NCBI RefSeq assembly: GCF_036195045.1
Contig: NZ_CP108100.1
Coordinates: 620,001-684,000, forward strand
Origin: Streptomyces sp. NBC_00236
Lineage (GTDB): Bacteria > Actinomycetota > Actinomycetes > Streptomycetales > Streptomycetaceae
DNA length: 64,000 bases
Direction of reading: 5' to 3'
Shown: positions 54,633-63,859 of the stretch, piece by piece
Numbering within the stretch: position 1 is the stretch's first letter
How the letters are laid out: each line of letters opens with the position of its first letter
Translations under genes and position numbers: made by a program
Notes under the pieces: model-generated
What the model was told of the DNA's origin: nothing
The model's database searches: none
The model's input: only the letters and a program-made list of their open reading frames with translations

Positions 54633-54682
54633 GTGCGCCTCCTCGGGGTGGGGAACCGTAGGACAGTGCGACGAGATGTGAG

Positions 54683-54696
54683 TGGGAGCGCTCCCA
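54683..54696. promoter_or_regulatory. CebR operator (perfect 14-bp palindrome)
   Basis: TGGGAGCGCTCCCA is identical to the CebR consensus of Streptomyces, the repressor released by cellobiose or cellotriose. It lies 51 bp upstream of the CBM2 protein start, so that gene should be induced on cellulose. Confidence 0.93.
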
Positions 54697-54866
54697 CTCA
54701 TCACATCGATATGACGGCGTACTGTCAATACAGTGGTCCGCCCGAGTTCACCCGGCCTCAGTACCCCGCGGTGGCGCGGAAGCGCTCCGATGCCACAGCA
54801 CCCCGCCGAACTCGCCGGAGGCCGGGCCGACCGTTCCGGCAGCCCGGCGCACTGGTGCGCTTGGGG

Positions 54867-55529
54867 TCAGGCCCCGTAGGTGACCTGCACGTCCTTGAAG
54901 CCCAGGGAGTGCAGGAGGCCCTCCAGCATCCTGGTGGTGTTGGCCTCGGCCCTCGTGGTCAGTCCGCTCTCCTTGGCCGCATCTCCGATGTGCGAGACCG
55001 CGAGCTTCTGTACGGCGTGTTCGCTGTTGGGGTTGTCCGAGAACACGTCTCCGAGGCGGTCGAGCAGGCCGCGTTGTTTGGAGACGGCGTAGGAGTGGTC
55101 GGCGTCCAGGGCGGGCTTGCCGAGTTGCGCATGCGGGAGCCGCAGGGTGGCGGAGGTGCGGTCGTCGTTCACCGTCACGCCGTTCCCGCCGACGCTGCCG
55201 AGGTCGACGTACGCCTCCACCGTGCCGGCACCCACGTAGAGCGTGCGGGAGCCGCGTACGGCGTCCGGAAGGTACTTGGCGTCCTTCTCCAGGTCGACGA
55301 CCACCTGGAAGTTCCCGGAGGCGGCGTCGAAACGGCTCATGTCCTTGATGGACTTGAGGACAGCGGGGCCCGAGCGGTCGGTCGTCTCGGTACCGAACAG
55401 ATCCTTGATGCCCGGCAGTACGGCCAGCCTGATTCCGGCGAACAGCACCGCCATCACCAGTACGAAGGCAGTCAGCACCTTCGCCCAGGCGGGCATGCGT
55501 CCGGGCAGGCGCCCGAGGGGAGTCGTCAT
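54867..55529 (-). CDS. DUF4230-family membrane-anchored protein
   Basis: A 220-residue protein. A single membrane helix at about residues 17-35 (VLTAFVLVMAVLFAGIRLAVLPG) anchors an extracellular domain starting at residue 50, where VLKSIKDMSRFDAASGNFQVVVDLEKD is the DUF4230 signature. Later blocks are TSATLRLPHAQLGKPALD and a C-terminal helix. GGAGGG lies upstream of the ATG. Function unknown. It is divergent from the transketolase gene across 234 bp in which I see no other gene. Confidence 0.8.
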   Translation of the reverse strand: MTTPLGRLPGRMPAWAKVLTAFVLVMAVLFAGIRLAVLPGIKDLFGTETTDRSGPAVLKSIKDMSRFDAASGNFQVVVDLEKDAKYLPDAVRGSRTLYVGAGTVEAYVDLGSVGGNGVTVNDDRTSATLRLPHAQLGKPALDADHSYAVSKQRGLLDRLGDVFSDNPNSEHAVQKLAVSHIGDAAKESGLTTRAEANTTRMLEGLLHSLGFKDVQVTYGA

Positions 55530-55763
55530 CCGATGGCCCTCCTTTCCTGTCCTTCGGATGCCCCCGAAATCCCTGACGAGACAGCTGAGTTGAGGAGCGT
55601 ACGAAAAGGCAGGCGGACGCGGGGCGGCACGACGGCCGGCACGGCCCCGTCCTCCGTCCCACGGCCGAACGAGGTCAAGCGGCCCCGCGGGCGTGATGGA
55701 CCGCGCACATCCGGGGAACCCTTTCTCGCGTCGCATCGCGGCCCCCGACGAAAGGACCTGGCC

Positions 55764-57638
55764 ATGTCCGCCCGACCGACCACGCTCGATTCCAGCACCG
55801 CCCTGCCCCAGCTCTTCGAGCTTGCCCAGCAGCTCCGTGTGGACTCGGTACGCTCCAGCACGTCCGCAGGATCCGGGCACCCCACCTCCAGCCTCTCGGC
55901 GGCGGACGTGATGGCCGTGCTGCTCGCTCGCCATCTCCACTACGACTGGTCCGCACCGGACAACCCCGCAGGCGACCACCTCATCTTCTCCAAGGGCCAT
56001 GCGTCGCCTCTCCTCTACGCCATGTTCAAGGCAGCCGGAGTCATCAGTGACGAGGAGCTGATGACCACGTACCGCCGGTTCGGCCACCGCCTCCAGGGCC
56101 ACCCCACCCCAGTTCTGCCCTGGGTCGACGTGGCCACCGGCTCCCTGGGCCAGGGCATCGCCTACGGCGTCGGCATCGCGCTGGCGGGCCGCGACCTGGA
56201 GAAGCGGCCCTACCGGGTATGGGTGCTCTGCGGGGACAGCGAGATGAGCGAAGGTTCCGTCTGGGAGGCCCTCGACAAAGCGGGCCGGCATCAGCTGGCC
56301 AACTTCACCGCGATCGTCGACGTCAACAGGCTCGGTCAGAGCGGGCCCACCGAGCTCCAGTGGGACACGGCTGCGTACGCTCGGCGTGCCGAGGCGTTCG
56401 GCTGCCGTGCCCTCGTGGTCGACGGCCATGACCTCGAAGAGGTCGACCGGGCCCTGACCACCGCCGCCGACGGACAGGCACCCACCGTCATCGTCGCCAG
56501 GACCGTCAAGGGCCGGGGCGTCAGCGAGGTCGCCGACCAGGAGAACTGGCACGGCAAACCGCTGCCCGAGGATCTGGCCGAACGCGCCGTGGCAGAACTC
56601 GGCGGGGTACGCGACCTGCGGGTGCGCGGCCCCCGGCCCCCCGAGGCCCCCGCGGTCGCGGCCCCCGCAGCAGGCCCGGTGGAGCTGCCTCGCTACGACG
56701 TCGGGGACGAAGTCGCCACCCGGGTCGCCTTCGGCAAGGCACTGGCCGCCCTGGGCGCCCGCCCGGAAGTGGTCGCCCTGGACGCCGAGGTCGGCAACTC
56801 GACGCACGCCGAGGACTTTCAAAAGGCCCATCCGGAGCGGTACTTCCAGGTCTACATCGCCGAACAGCAGATGATCGCCACCGCCGTCGGTATGGCCGTC
56901 CGCGGCTACCGCCCCTACGCCACCACGTTCGCCGCCTTCCTCACCCGGGCGCACGACTTCATCCGGATGGCCGCCGTCTCCGGGATCACCATGGCCCTGT
57001 GCGGAACCCACAGCGGTGTGGAGATCGGCGCCGACGGCCCCTCCCAGATGGGCGTCGAGGACCTGGCGATGATGCGCGCGGTCCTCGGGTCCACCGTCCT
57101 GTACCCGTCCGACGCGACCTCGGCCGCCGCTCTGACGGCCGCGATGGCGGACATCGAAGGCATCTCGTACCTGCGCACCACGCGAGGCGCCTACCCGGTG
57201 CTGTACGCCGAGGACGAGACCTTCCCGCCGGGAGGGTCGAAGACGCTGCGCGGGGGCGGTGACGACGACCAGGTCACGCTGATCGGCGCCGGTGTCACCC
57301 TCCACGAGTGCCTGGCCGCCGCCGAGGAGCTCGCTGCCGAAGGGATCGCGGCCCGCGTCATCGACCTGTACTCGGTCAAGCCCCTCGACGCCGACGCCCT
57401 GGTCCACGCCGCCTCGCACACCGGCGCTCTGGTCGTCGCCGAGGACCACCACCCCGAAGGCGGCATCGGCGAAGCGGTCCTCTCGGCCCTGGCGGCGTCC
57501 GGCAGTCACCCTGCCTTCGCCCACCTTGCCGTCACGGGCCTGCCGGGTTCGGGTACCCCCGGCGAACTCCTCGACGCGGCCGGCATCTCCCGCTCCCACA
57601 TCGCCGATTCCGCCCGTGCCCTGGTCAGGCGTCGCTGA
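55764..57638 (+). CDS. tkt: Transketolase (single-chain, compact type)
   Basis: A 624-residue thiamine-diphosphate enzyme that swaps two-carbon ketol units between sugar phosphates. The ThDP/Mg motif is CGDSEMSEGSVWEAL through IVDVNRLGQSG near residues 155-195. The pyrimidine-binding half starts near residue 315 (ATRVAFGKALAALG) with Glu in YIAEQQMIATAVGMA, then the GTHSGVEIGADGPSQMGVED block and a C-terminal domain. The chain is shorter than the 660-700-residue bacterial housekeeping enzyme and resembles the metazoan/archaeal-like compact form, so it is probably a second transketolase. GAAAGGA precedes the ATG. No pathway partners are adjacent. Confidence 0.9.
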   Translation: MSARPTTLDSSTALPQLFELAQQLRVDSVRSSTSAGSGHPTSSLSAADVMAVLLARHLHYDWSAPDNPAGDHLIFSKGHASPLLYAMFKAAGVISDEELMTTYRRFGHRLQGHPTPVLPWVDVATGSLGQGIAYGVGIALAGRDLEKRPYRVWVLCGDSEMSEGSVWEALDKAGRHQLANFTAIVDVNRLGQSGPTELQWDTAAYARRAEAFGCRALVVDGHDLEEVDRALTTAADGQAPTVIVARTVKGRGVSEVADQENWHGKPLPEDLAERAVAELGGVRDLRVRGPRPPEAPAVAAPAAGPVELPRYDVGDEVATRVAFGKALAALGARPEVVALDAEVGNSTHAEDFQKAHPERYFQVYIAEQQMIATAVGMAVRGYRPYATTFAAFLTRAHDFIRMAAVSGITMALCGTHSGVEIGADGPSQMGVEDLAMMRAVLGSTVLYPSDATSAAALTAAMADIEGISYLRTTRGAYPVLYAEDETFPPGGSKTLRGGGDDDQVTLIGAGVTLHECLAAAEELAAEGIAARVIDLYSVKPLDADALVHAASHTGALVVAEDHHPEGGIGEAVLSALAASGSHPAFAHLAVTGLPGSGTPGELLDAAGISRSHIADSARALVRRR

Positions 57639-57777
57639 GGCGGCTGCCGGGCGCGCCCCGGCGGCGGGGCGGCCGGACGCACGGCCGCCCTCCGAGGGCA
57701 GGGCCACCACGGCGGCGGTGTCAGTCGGCTGACGTATCGTTCCCGCCACCGCACACCGACTCGGAGGACCAAGAGAA

Positions 57778-59286
57778 GTGACTGGCCTGTCCGCCTTCCC
57801 GCTGCCCTTTCGCACTTCCCGCTCCATAGCGTTCGCGACGCCGCGGACACTGCGGGAACTTCAGATGATGCAGTGCAGCTCACACATTCGGGCGAAGCCC
57901 GGATGGTTCGAGAAGATGAACGATGCCGACATCGTCGCCAGGTGGACGCGGGAAGCGGTCGGCCAAGGACTCACCGAAGCACAGATCGGCTATGTGCTGG
58001 CCGAACTCGCACACTACGCGGCCCTGCGGGACGGACGGACCGGCATCGAGGTGTCCGCCGTCGACGGGGTGTGGCAGTCCGACACCCTGGTCGACGAGGC
58101 GCTCAGATCCCGGCTGCGCGAGGCGGTCCGGGTTCTGGAACAGGTCCCCGAAGCCGACCGGGACTGGCATCCCGGATCCGACGGCCAGGTGCTGGATCTG
58201 GTGCATCCCTCACTGTTCTGCCTGGTGAGAGAAGTGAGCGGTGCGCCCGATCGGGCTTGGCAGAACCCGACGGAGCGCTACGCGAAGTACGAGTTCTCGG
58301 ACACGTTCCAGTGGCTGCCCACGGACGTCGAGGTCAGTGCGGACGGCGATGCCTCCTTCCGCTCGTACGTCAACAACGTCCACCCCGAGGCCCATCACGA
58401 ACTCGCCTCCGCCCTCCCGGACTTGTTCGCCCGCGTTCGTCCTCTCTTCGAGAACGTGCTCACCGATCTGCGTCATCCACGCCCCCTGAGGATCGAGGCC
58501 GATCCGTATGGGTGGTACGACTCGGAGCCGGAGTATCCGGACCGGTCCTCCTACGGTGATGACGGGGCCTACGAAGACGCCCTCGGCGCATGGGAGGAGG
58601 CGCAGGACGCCTGGTGGGAGAACCGCCGCCCGGTCATCCCGGACGCCCCGGCCTTCATCCCGCCCGAACTGCCCGATGCTTCCGCCCGGGTCGACCTGCG
58701 CGGCCGCCGTCTCCAGGTCATCGTCAAGCTCGCCACCCTTCACCTCACCCCGGACAAGCCCGAGTACAGCGGTGGTTCGTGGCATGTCGAGGGGATGCTG
58801 AACGAGCGGATCGTATCGACCGGCATCTACTACTGGGACAGCGAGAACATCACCGAAAGCCGGCTGAGCTTCCGGGCGGCACTCGACGACCCGCGCTACG
58901 AGCAGAACGACGACAACGGTCTGCGTGAGGTCTACGGCCTGGAGGACGAAGACGCGCTGAACCAGACGCTGGGATCGACATCGACACCGGCGGGCCGCTG
59001 TCTGGCGTTCCCGAACATCCTTCAGCACCGCGTCGGATCGTTCCGCCTCACCGACCCCACTCGCCCCGGATACCGCAAGATTCTCGCGTTCTTCCTCGTT
59101 GATCCTTCGGAAAGGATCGTCTCGACGTCCGACGTGCCACCGCAACAACCCTGGTCCGACACCTCGACCATGACGCTTGAACAGGCCAAGGGTTTTCGCG
59201 AACAACTCATGCAGGAACGCAAGTTCTTCGTCGATGAGCACAACGAGCAACTCTACGAACGAGAGTTCTCGCTCTGCGAGCACTGA
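57778..59286 (+). CDS. DUF4246-family protein, possible Fe(II)/2-oxoglutarate oxygenase
   Basis: A 502-residue soluble protein matching DUF4246: an N-terminal helical part with WFEKMNDADIVARWTREA, the YEFSDTFQWLPTDVEV block, and DPYGWYDSEPEYPDRSSYGD. In the C-terminal third, GGSWHVEGMLNERIVSTGIYY supplies His336-x-Glu338. ILQHRVGSF supplies His417, and GYRKILAFFLVDP supplies Arg433. That order resembles the metal triad and 2-oxoglutarate residue of non-heme iron oxygenases; this assignment is my inference. The start is a GTG with GGAGG upstream. Its 3' end overlaps the convergent peptidase gene by 34 bases. Confidence 0.83.
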   Translation: MTGLSAFPLPFRTSRSIAFATPRTLRELQMMQCSSHIRAKPGWFEKMNDADIVARWTREAVGQGLTEAQIGYVLAELAHYAALRDGRTGIEVSAVDGVWQSDTLVDEALRSRLREAVRVLEQVPEADRDWHPGSDGQVLDLVHPSLFCLVREVSGAPDRAWQNPTERYAKYEFSDTFQWLPTDVEVSADGDASFRSYVNNVHPEAHHELASALPDLFARVRPLFENVLTDLRHPRPLRIEADPYGWYDSEPEYPDRSSYGDDGAYEDALGAWEEAQDAWWENRRPVIPDAPAFIPPELPDASARVDLRGRRLQVIVKLATLHLTPDKPEYSGGSWHVEGMLNERIVSTGIYYWDSENITESRLSFRAALDDPRYEQNDDNGLREVYGLEDEDALNQTLGSTSTPAGRCLAFPNILQHRVGSFRLTDPTRPGYRKILAFFLVDPSERIVSTSDVPPQQPWSDTSTMTLEQAKGFREQLMQERKFFVDEHNEQLYEREFSLCEH

Positions 59287-60371
59287 GCCACGGCCTGCCG
59301 CTCCGGGCGGCCGATGGTCACGGCGCCCCGGAAGCGGTCCGGCGAGAGGGTCGACATGGTGTCGAGCGACGCGTCGGGGACCGGCAGAAGGTGGGCATCG
59401 ACCCAGGTGTCCCCCGTTGCCGCGTTGGCCCACGGATCCTCGATCACGACAGCGCCGGGTACGAGGCCGTGGCAGAGCACCCAGTGCGGCACGTCGAACC
59501 CCTGCATGTCGGCGAGCGAGAGCAGGAGCAGCACGTGCTCCCGTCGGCCGATCGCGTCGCGGATCGCGGTCAGGGAGAGGTGGCCGGGGTCGATCGGCAC
59601 GCCGGTCCGTGCGGCGTCCGTGCGTGAAGCGCGCTGGAGCACAGCACGCCATTCCTGTTCCTTCTCCGGGTGATGGTCGAGCAGGACGGGCCGTTCCGTG
59701 TCGAGGTGGACCTCGACGGGGGTCGACGGCCACGCCCGGCGTACGGCGACGCCCAGTCCGACCGGCTCGCAGGCGAGGAAGTTGTTCGCGTCGCGCCACA
59801 GCGTCAGCTCCGCCCGGCGGTCCAGAGCCTCTCGCGGCAGCGTCCCCGCGTGCGCCTGCGCGACCAGGGCGGTGACGGCACCGCACGTGAAGTGGGTGGT
59901 CTGCCCGTAGTACGGGGGCTCGGCGACCACGTCGTCGCTCAGCCAGCGGACGTAGCCGGTACCGGGCCCGGCCGCGCCCTCCGACTGCGTGAGCGGCGGG
60001 CTCAGGGGTACGAAGCCGGCGGCAGCGGCATCCTCGGGGTCCGCCGTCCAGCCTTCCCACTTGACCTGTGCGAGCCTGCGGTGGCGTGCGTGGGCGACGA
60101 CTGCCGCGGCGGCTGCCCGCGCATCGCCGACGGCATCGACGATCTTCAGATAGGCCGTGTTCGGGCGTGCCGTCACGAGCGCGGCAGCGGTCCACTCCTC
60201 ACCGTCGTCGCTCGGAACGGCGACCACGTGAGGGGCGTGGGCCGAGCGGTCGGCCGTCTGCCAGCGCTCCGGCATCCGGTGGTCGCCGAGCCGCCTGGCC
60301 AAGGCCGGCGACTCGTCGGGCACGAACGGGACGACGACGCTCTTCACGGACGTTTCCTGCTGGGACGGCAT
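59253..60371 (-). CDS. GNAT-like/C39-like peptidase in a siderophore uptake operon
   Basis: A 372-residue cytoplasmic protein. Residues 40-150 look like a degenerate acetyltransferase-type domain (AAAAVVAHARHRRLAQVKWEGW, DAAAAGFVPL). From about residue 155 it is a C39-like peptidase of the DUF3335 type: catalytic Cys in TTHFTCGAVTAL, the ELTLWRDANNF helix, His in VPHWVLCHG and Asp in VIEDPW. No ABC exporter part, no signal peptide. CCAGGAG precedes the ATG. It lies 99 bases downstream of the double permease on the same strand, so it may act on imported peptide siderophores or on a peptide substrate nearby. Confidence 0.82.
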   Translation of the reverse strand: MPSQQETSVKSVVVPFVPDESPALARRLGDHRMPERWQTADRSAHAPHVVAVPSDDGEEWTAAALVTARPNTAYLKIVDAVGDARAAAAAVVAHARHRRLAQVKWEGWTADPEDAAAAGFVPLSPPLTQSEGAAGPGTGYVRWLSDDVVAEPPYYGQTTHFTCGAVTALVAQAHAGTLPREALDRRAELTLWRDANNFLACEPVGLGVAVRRAWPSTPVEVHLDTERPVLLDHHPEKEQEWRAVLQRASRTDAARTGVPIDPGHLSLTAIRDAIGRREHVLLLLSLADMQGFDVPHWVLCHGLVPGAVVIEDPWANAATGDTWVDAHLLPVPDASLDTMSTLSPDRFRGAVTIGRPERQAVAQCSQSENSRS

Positions 60372-60470
60372 TCCGGTGCTCCTGGCGGGACGACGGGGGA
60401 AGGGAAGGGGGCGGATGGGGCGTTCACCCGCGGGTCCATGGCTGTGCGGACGCGGGTGTCCCGCCCGGTG

Positions 60471-62573
60471 TCACGCGCGGGACTGCCGGAGCACCCACAC
60501 GAAGTACGGCGCACCGACCAGGGCGATCATGAGGCCCGCCGGCACCTGGGACGGGGCGACGACGGTGCGGCCGAGGGCGTCGGCCGCACAGACCAGCAGT
60601 CCGCCGAGCAGCATCGCGACCGGGATCGACCGCCCGTGCCGGGCGCCCACCAGTGACCGGGCGAGGTGCGGGGCGACGAGCCCCACGAAGCCGACGACGC
60701 CGACGGCGGCCACGCTGAGTGCCGCGAGCACCGAGGCGATCGCCAGCGCCGCGAAGCGTACGCGCACCGGCTTGATGCCGACGATGCGTGGGGTGTCCTC
60801 GTCGACGGCGAGCAGGTCCAGCCGGTTGCGCATGGCGAGCAGCACGGGAAGCGCGAGCGCCAGGGCCACCGCGACCGGTACGACGTCGGGGAAGGTGCGC
60901 CCGTAGGTCGTGCCGGAGAGCCAGGTGAAGATCCGGGGCGTGTTCCACGGGTCGGCGCGCAGCAGGAGGAAGGTGGTGACGGAGCTGAGGCCGTACCCGC
61001 AGCCGATGCCGATCAGCACGAACCGGTCGGGCAGGAAGCCGCCGCGCCAGGAGAGCAGCGCGATCAGCCCGAAGGTGGCGAGTCCTGTCACCACGGCGGC
61101 CACGATGAGCAGCGGACGGCCGCCGGACAGTCCCGACGTGACGATGACCACGGCCCCCAGCCCGGCGCCCGCCGTGATGCCCAGCACACCGGGCTCCGCC
61201 AGCGGATTGCGTACCGCGCCCTGCACGACGCAGCCGGCCAGTCCGAGTGCCGCTCCGGCGAGGATCGCGGCGACCACGCGCGGGACCCGGTCGTCGAGCG
61301 CCTGTCCGATCAGGTCGGGGGCGGTCCCCTGGATCCAGAGCGCGATGTCCCCCGTCCGCAGCCAGAGGCTTCCGGCCAGGACCGCGACGACGGCTGCCAC
61401 GACCAGGAGTACGGCCGTGCCGGACACGACGAGGAGGTACGCGCGGCGCGACCGTGCGGCGACCCGTGCGTGCGGTGGTTGCCGCAGCCCGCCCGTGTCC
61501 CGCAGACGCAGCGCGAGGACCACGATCACGACGGAACCGAGCAGCGCGGTCGGCACCCCGGTGGGAATGGAGGCGGCCCCGTCCGCGCCCTGCACGGCAC
61601 GCAGGATCGCGTCCGCGAGCAGGATGAGCAGCGCGCCGAGCAGCCCGGCCGCGGGCACCAGGAAGAGGTGGCGGCGCAGCGCCCGGACCCGTCCCGCGAT
61701 CAGCCGGGCGAACACGGGGGCGCCGAGGCCGACGAAGGCGATCGGGCCCGCGAGTGTCACTGCCGTGCCGGTCAGGACGACCGCGCAGATCACGGCGGTC
61801 ACACGGGTCGCCCGGATCGGTACGCCGAGGGTGGACGCGGCGTCGTCGCCGAGGTTCATCACGTCCAGCCGCCGGGACAGTGCCAGGGCGACGCACAGCA
61901 CCACGACGACGACCGGGAGGGCCCGCACGGACGCGTCGATGTTCATCTGGGCGAGCGAACCGCTCCCCCAGGCGAACAGGCCGGTGGTGTTCTCCTTGAA
62001 CAGGATGAGGACCATGGCGGTCGCCGAGTCCAGGGCCATCGCTATCGCCGACCCGGCGAGGATGAGGCGGGTTCCCGAGGTGCCCGCTGCCCGGCCCGCG
62101 AGGAGCAGCACGAGCGCCGCGGCGGCCAGGCCACCGGCGAAGGCGACGGCACCCGACGCCCAGAGGGGGACGGTGAGACCGAAGGCGGCGACGAGCGAGA
62201 GCGTGAGATAGGAACCGGCGGTGACCGCGAGGGTGTCCGGGGAGGCGAGCGTGTTGTGTGTGACGGACTGCAGCAGCGTGCCGGCCGATCCGAGGGCGAA
62301 ACCCACTGCCACGCCTGCGAGCAGGCGCGGCAGGCGTGAGCCGATGAGGATCTCACCGACCGGCGCTCCGCCGGTGTTCTCCCGTTCCCCGGTGAGGTAC
62401 CTCACCAGTTCGCCGACGCCGACCCCTGACGTTCCCTGCGTCAGGTGCCACATGCCCACGAGGACGGTCAGGGCAAAGAGGGCCGCCAGGACGGCCGCCC
62501 CGGTGGGGCCGCCGCCGTGCTCGGCGCGCGGCAGCGTCTCCCCCCGGGACAACGATGTCTGTGAGGTGCTCAC
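60471..62573 (-). CDS. Fused double FecCD permease (FhuB-like)
   Basis: A 700-residue protein containing two complete FecCD permease halves in one chain, as in FhuB, so it works as the whole membrane channel of a siderophore importer. Half one runs from about residue 20 to 345, with GFALGSAGTLLQSVTHNTLASP and GPIAFVGLGAPVFARL. Half two is about 370-695, with GLAGCVVQGAVRNPLAEPGVLG and VGFVGLVAPHLARSLVG. The GTG at 62573 was chosen because it follows the lipoprotein stop by 4 bases; upstream sequence in the longer frame is inside that gene. Partners are the adjacent lipoprotein and the ATPase at the right edge. Confidence 0.94.
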   Translation of the reverse strand: MSTSQTSLSRGETLPRAEHGGGPTGAAVLAALFALTVLVGMWHLTQGTSGVGVGELVRYLTGERENTGGAPVGEILIGSRLPRLLAGVAVGFALGSAGTLLQSVTHNTLASPDTLAVTAGSYLTLSLVAAFGLTVPLWASGAVAFAGGLAAAALVLLLAGRAAGTSGTRLILAGSAIAMALDSATAMVLILFKENTTGLFAWGSGSLAQMNIDASVRALPVVVVVLCVALALSRRLDVMNLGDDAASTLGVPIRATRVTAVICAVVLTGTAVTLAGPIAFVGLGAPVFARLIAGRVRALRRHLFLVPAAGLLGALLILLADAILRAVQGADGAASIPTGVPTALLGSVVIVVLALRLRDTGGLRQPPHARVAARSRRAYLLVVSGTAVLLVVAAVVAVLAGSLWLRTGDIALWIQGTAPDLIGQALDDRVPRVVAAILAGAALGLAGCVVQGAVRNPLAEPGVLGITAGAGLGAVVIVTSGLSGGRPLLIVAAVVTGLATFGLIALLSWRGGFLPDRFVLIGIGCGYGLSSVTTFLLLRADPWNTPRIFTWLSGTTYGRTFPDVVPVAVALALALPVLLAMRNRLDLLAVDEDTPRIVGIKPVRVRFAALAIASVLAALSVAAVGVVGFVGLVAPHLARSLVGARHGRSIPVAMLLGGLLVCAADALGRTVVAPSQVPAGLMIALVGAPYFVWVLRQSRA

Positions 62574-62577
62574 TTGC

Positions 62578-63645
62578 TCACTTCTTGTCGAGTACGTCGA
62601 CGTAGGCGTCGATCGCCTGCTCGCAGGAGAGCGGGCCGCCGGCGCCCCACACGCCCGACGGGAACGCGTGCGCGCGGCCTTCCTTGACGGCCGGGATGGT
62701 CTTCCAGAGCGGGTTCTTCGCCAGCGCGGCGACGTACCCGCCGGCGCCTTCGTCATTGGCGTAGAAGAAGTTGGCGTCGCCCACCGCGGTGAGTCCCTCG
62801 ACGTCGGTCTGCGCGAGACCGTAGGAGGGGTCGACGCCTCCGTCGCCGTGGGCCTTGTTGACGTCGTCGGTCCACACGGGGTTCATGCCGAGCTCTTCAC
62901 CGATCTGGGTGAACAGGGCGCCCTTGCCGTAGGGACGGACGGTGAGGTTGCCGCCCTCCAGCCATCCGTCGAAGAAGAGGAAGTCGTTCGTCGGCAGGTC
63001 GGCGTCGGTGACCTGTTTCTTCGCCGTCGCGAGGTGGGCGTCGAACTCCTTGAGCACCTGGTCGGCGCGCTCGGTGCGCCCCGTCGCCTTGCCGATCATG
63101 CTGAACACGTTCTTCATGTTCCCGATCGGGTCCTTCGGGTCCGCCCCCAGCGTGGCCATCACGGGGACGCCCCGCTTCTCCAGCTTCACGAGGGTCTCGT
63201 CGTCGGCCTTGAACGCCTCGACGACGATGAGGTCGGGCTTTGCCGCGTAGAGGGTGTCGAGGTCGGGCTCCTCACGGGTGCCGATGTCGGTCACCCCGCC
63301 GGGCAGCTTCTCCGCGCTGACCCAGGTGCTGTAGCCCTTGGCGTCGGAGACCGCGGTGGGGGTGACGCACAGGGTCAGCGCGTCCTCGACCTGCTGCCAC
63401 TCCAGGACGGCGATCCGCTTGGCGGGCTTGTCCAGCTTCACCTGCCGGCCGACGCCGTCCGTGAAGGAGACCGGCTTCGTCGAGGTGGCCGTGGTGTCGT
63501 CGGCGCAGCTCGCCGACGCGGGCGCCGCACTGGCACTGCTGTCGGCGGCGTCGGTCTTGTCGACGGACGTCGTGCCGCAAGCCGTTGCGGCGAGGACGAT
63601 GAGCCCCGCGGAGGCTGACGCCGCGAGGCGATGGGCACGGTTCAT
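62578..63645 (-). CDS. Siderophore-binding lipoprotein (ABC substrate-binding protein)
   Basis: A 355-residue lipoprotein with a signal ending LAATACG (Cys23) and a Ser/Ala/Asp-rich linker to about residue 55. The FecB/FhuD-type ligand domain follows, with KPAKRIAVLEWQQVEDALTL, LDTLYAAKPDLIVVEAF and VTDADLPTNDFLFFDGW. AGAGGA precedes the ATG. Pairing with a fused double permease suggests a hydroxamate siderophore such as a ferrioxamine or coelichelin, but the ligand is not readable from sequence. No iron box was found in the 214-bp gap upstream, so iron control may act through a promoter beyond the right edge. Confidence 0.92.
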   Translation of the reverse strand: MNRAHRLAASASAGLIVLAATACGTTSVDKTDAADSSASAAPASASCADDTTATSTKPVSFTDGVGRQVKLDKPAKRIAVLEWQQVEDALTLCVTPTAVSDAKGYSTWVSAEKLPGGVTDIGTREEPDLDTLYAAKPDLIVVEAFKADDETLVKLEKRGVPVMATLGADPKDPIGNMKNVFSMIGKATGRTERADQVLKEFDAHLATAKKQVTDADLPTNDFLFFDGWLEGGNLTVRPYGKGALFTQIGEELGMNPVWTDDVNKAHGDGGVDPSYGLAQTDVEGLTAVGDANFFYANDEGAGGYVAALAKNPLWKTIPAVKEGRAHAFPSGVWGAGGPLSCEQAIDAYVDVLDKK

Positions 63646-63696
63646 GAACGTTCCTCTTTCTTACGATGAGTTGTGGCAGCGGATGATGCGCCACCG

Positions 63697-63739
63697 CGCC
63701 CGGAGGCGGGGCGGGGTGCTGTCCGACCGCCTCCGGGCG
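63697..63739 (-). terminator. Hairpin between ATPase and lipoprotein genes
   Basis: A 13-bp perfect stem (63697-63709 with 63727-63739) with a 17-base loop lies between the ATPase stop and the lipoprotein start. It may end or attenuate the ATPase transcript. Confidence 0.6.
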
Positions 63740-63795
63740 GGGATTTCGGGCAGGGGGGCGCCGGTCCGGTTCACACGGGCGCGATCAGGCCGTTC

Positions 63796-63845
63796 CGGAC
63801 GGGGACGGGCCAGAGGGTTTCGGACGGGGACGGGCCAGAGGGTCT
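63796..63845. repeat. 25-bp tandem repeat, two copies
   Basis: CGGACGGGGACGGGCCAGAG plus GGTTT (63796-63820) is repeated at 63821-63845 with one difference near the end. It lies just past the ATPase stop. Probably a slippage duplication in a non-coding gap. Confidence 0.75.
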
Positions 63846-63859
63846 CAGGCCGGCGGGTT

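Noticed and set aside
63646..63859. Iron box in front of the right-hand siderophore lipoprotein
   Set aside because: I searched for the TTAGGTTAGSCTAACCTAA pattern by eye and found no good match in this gap.
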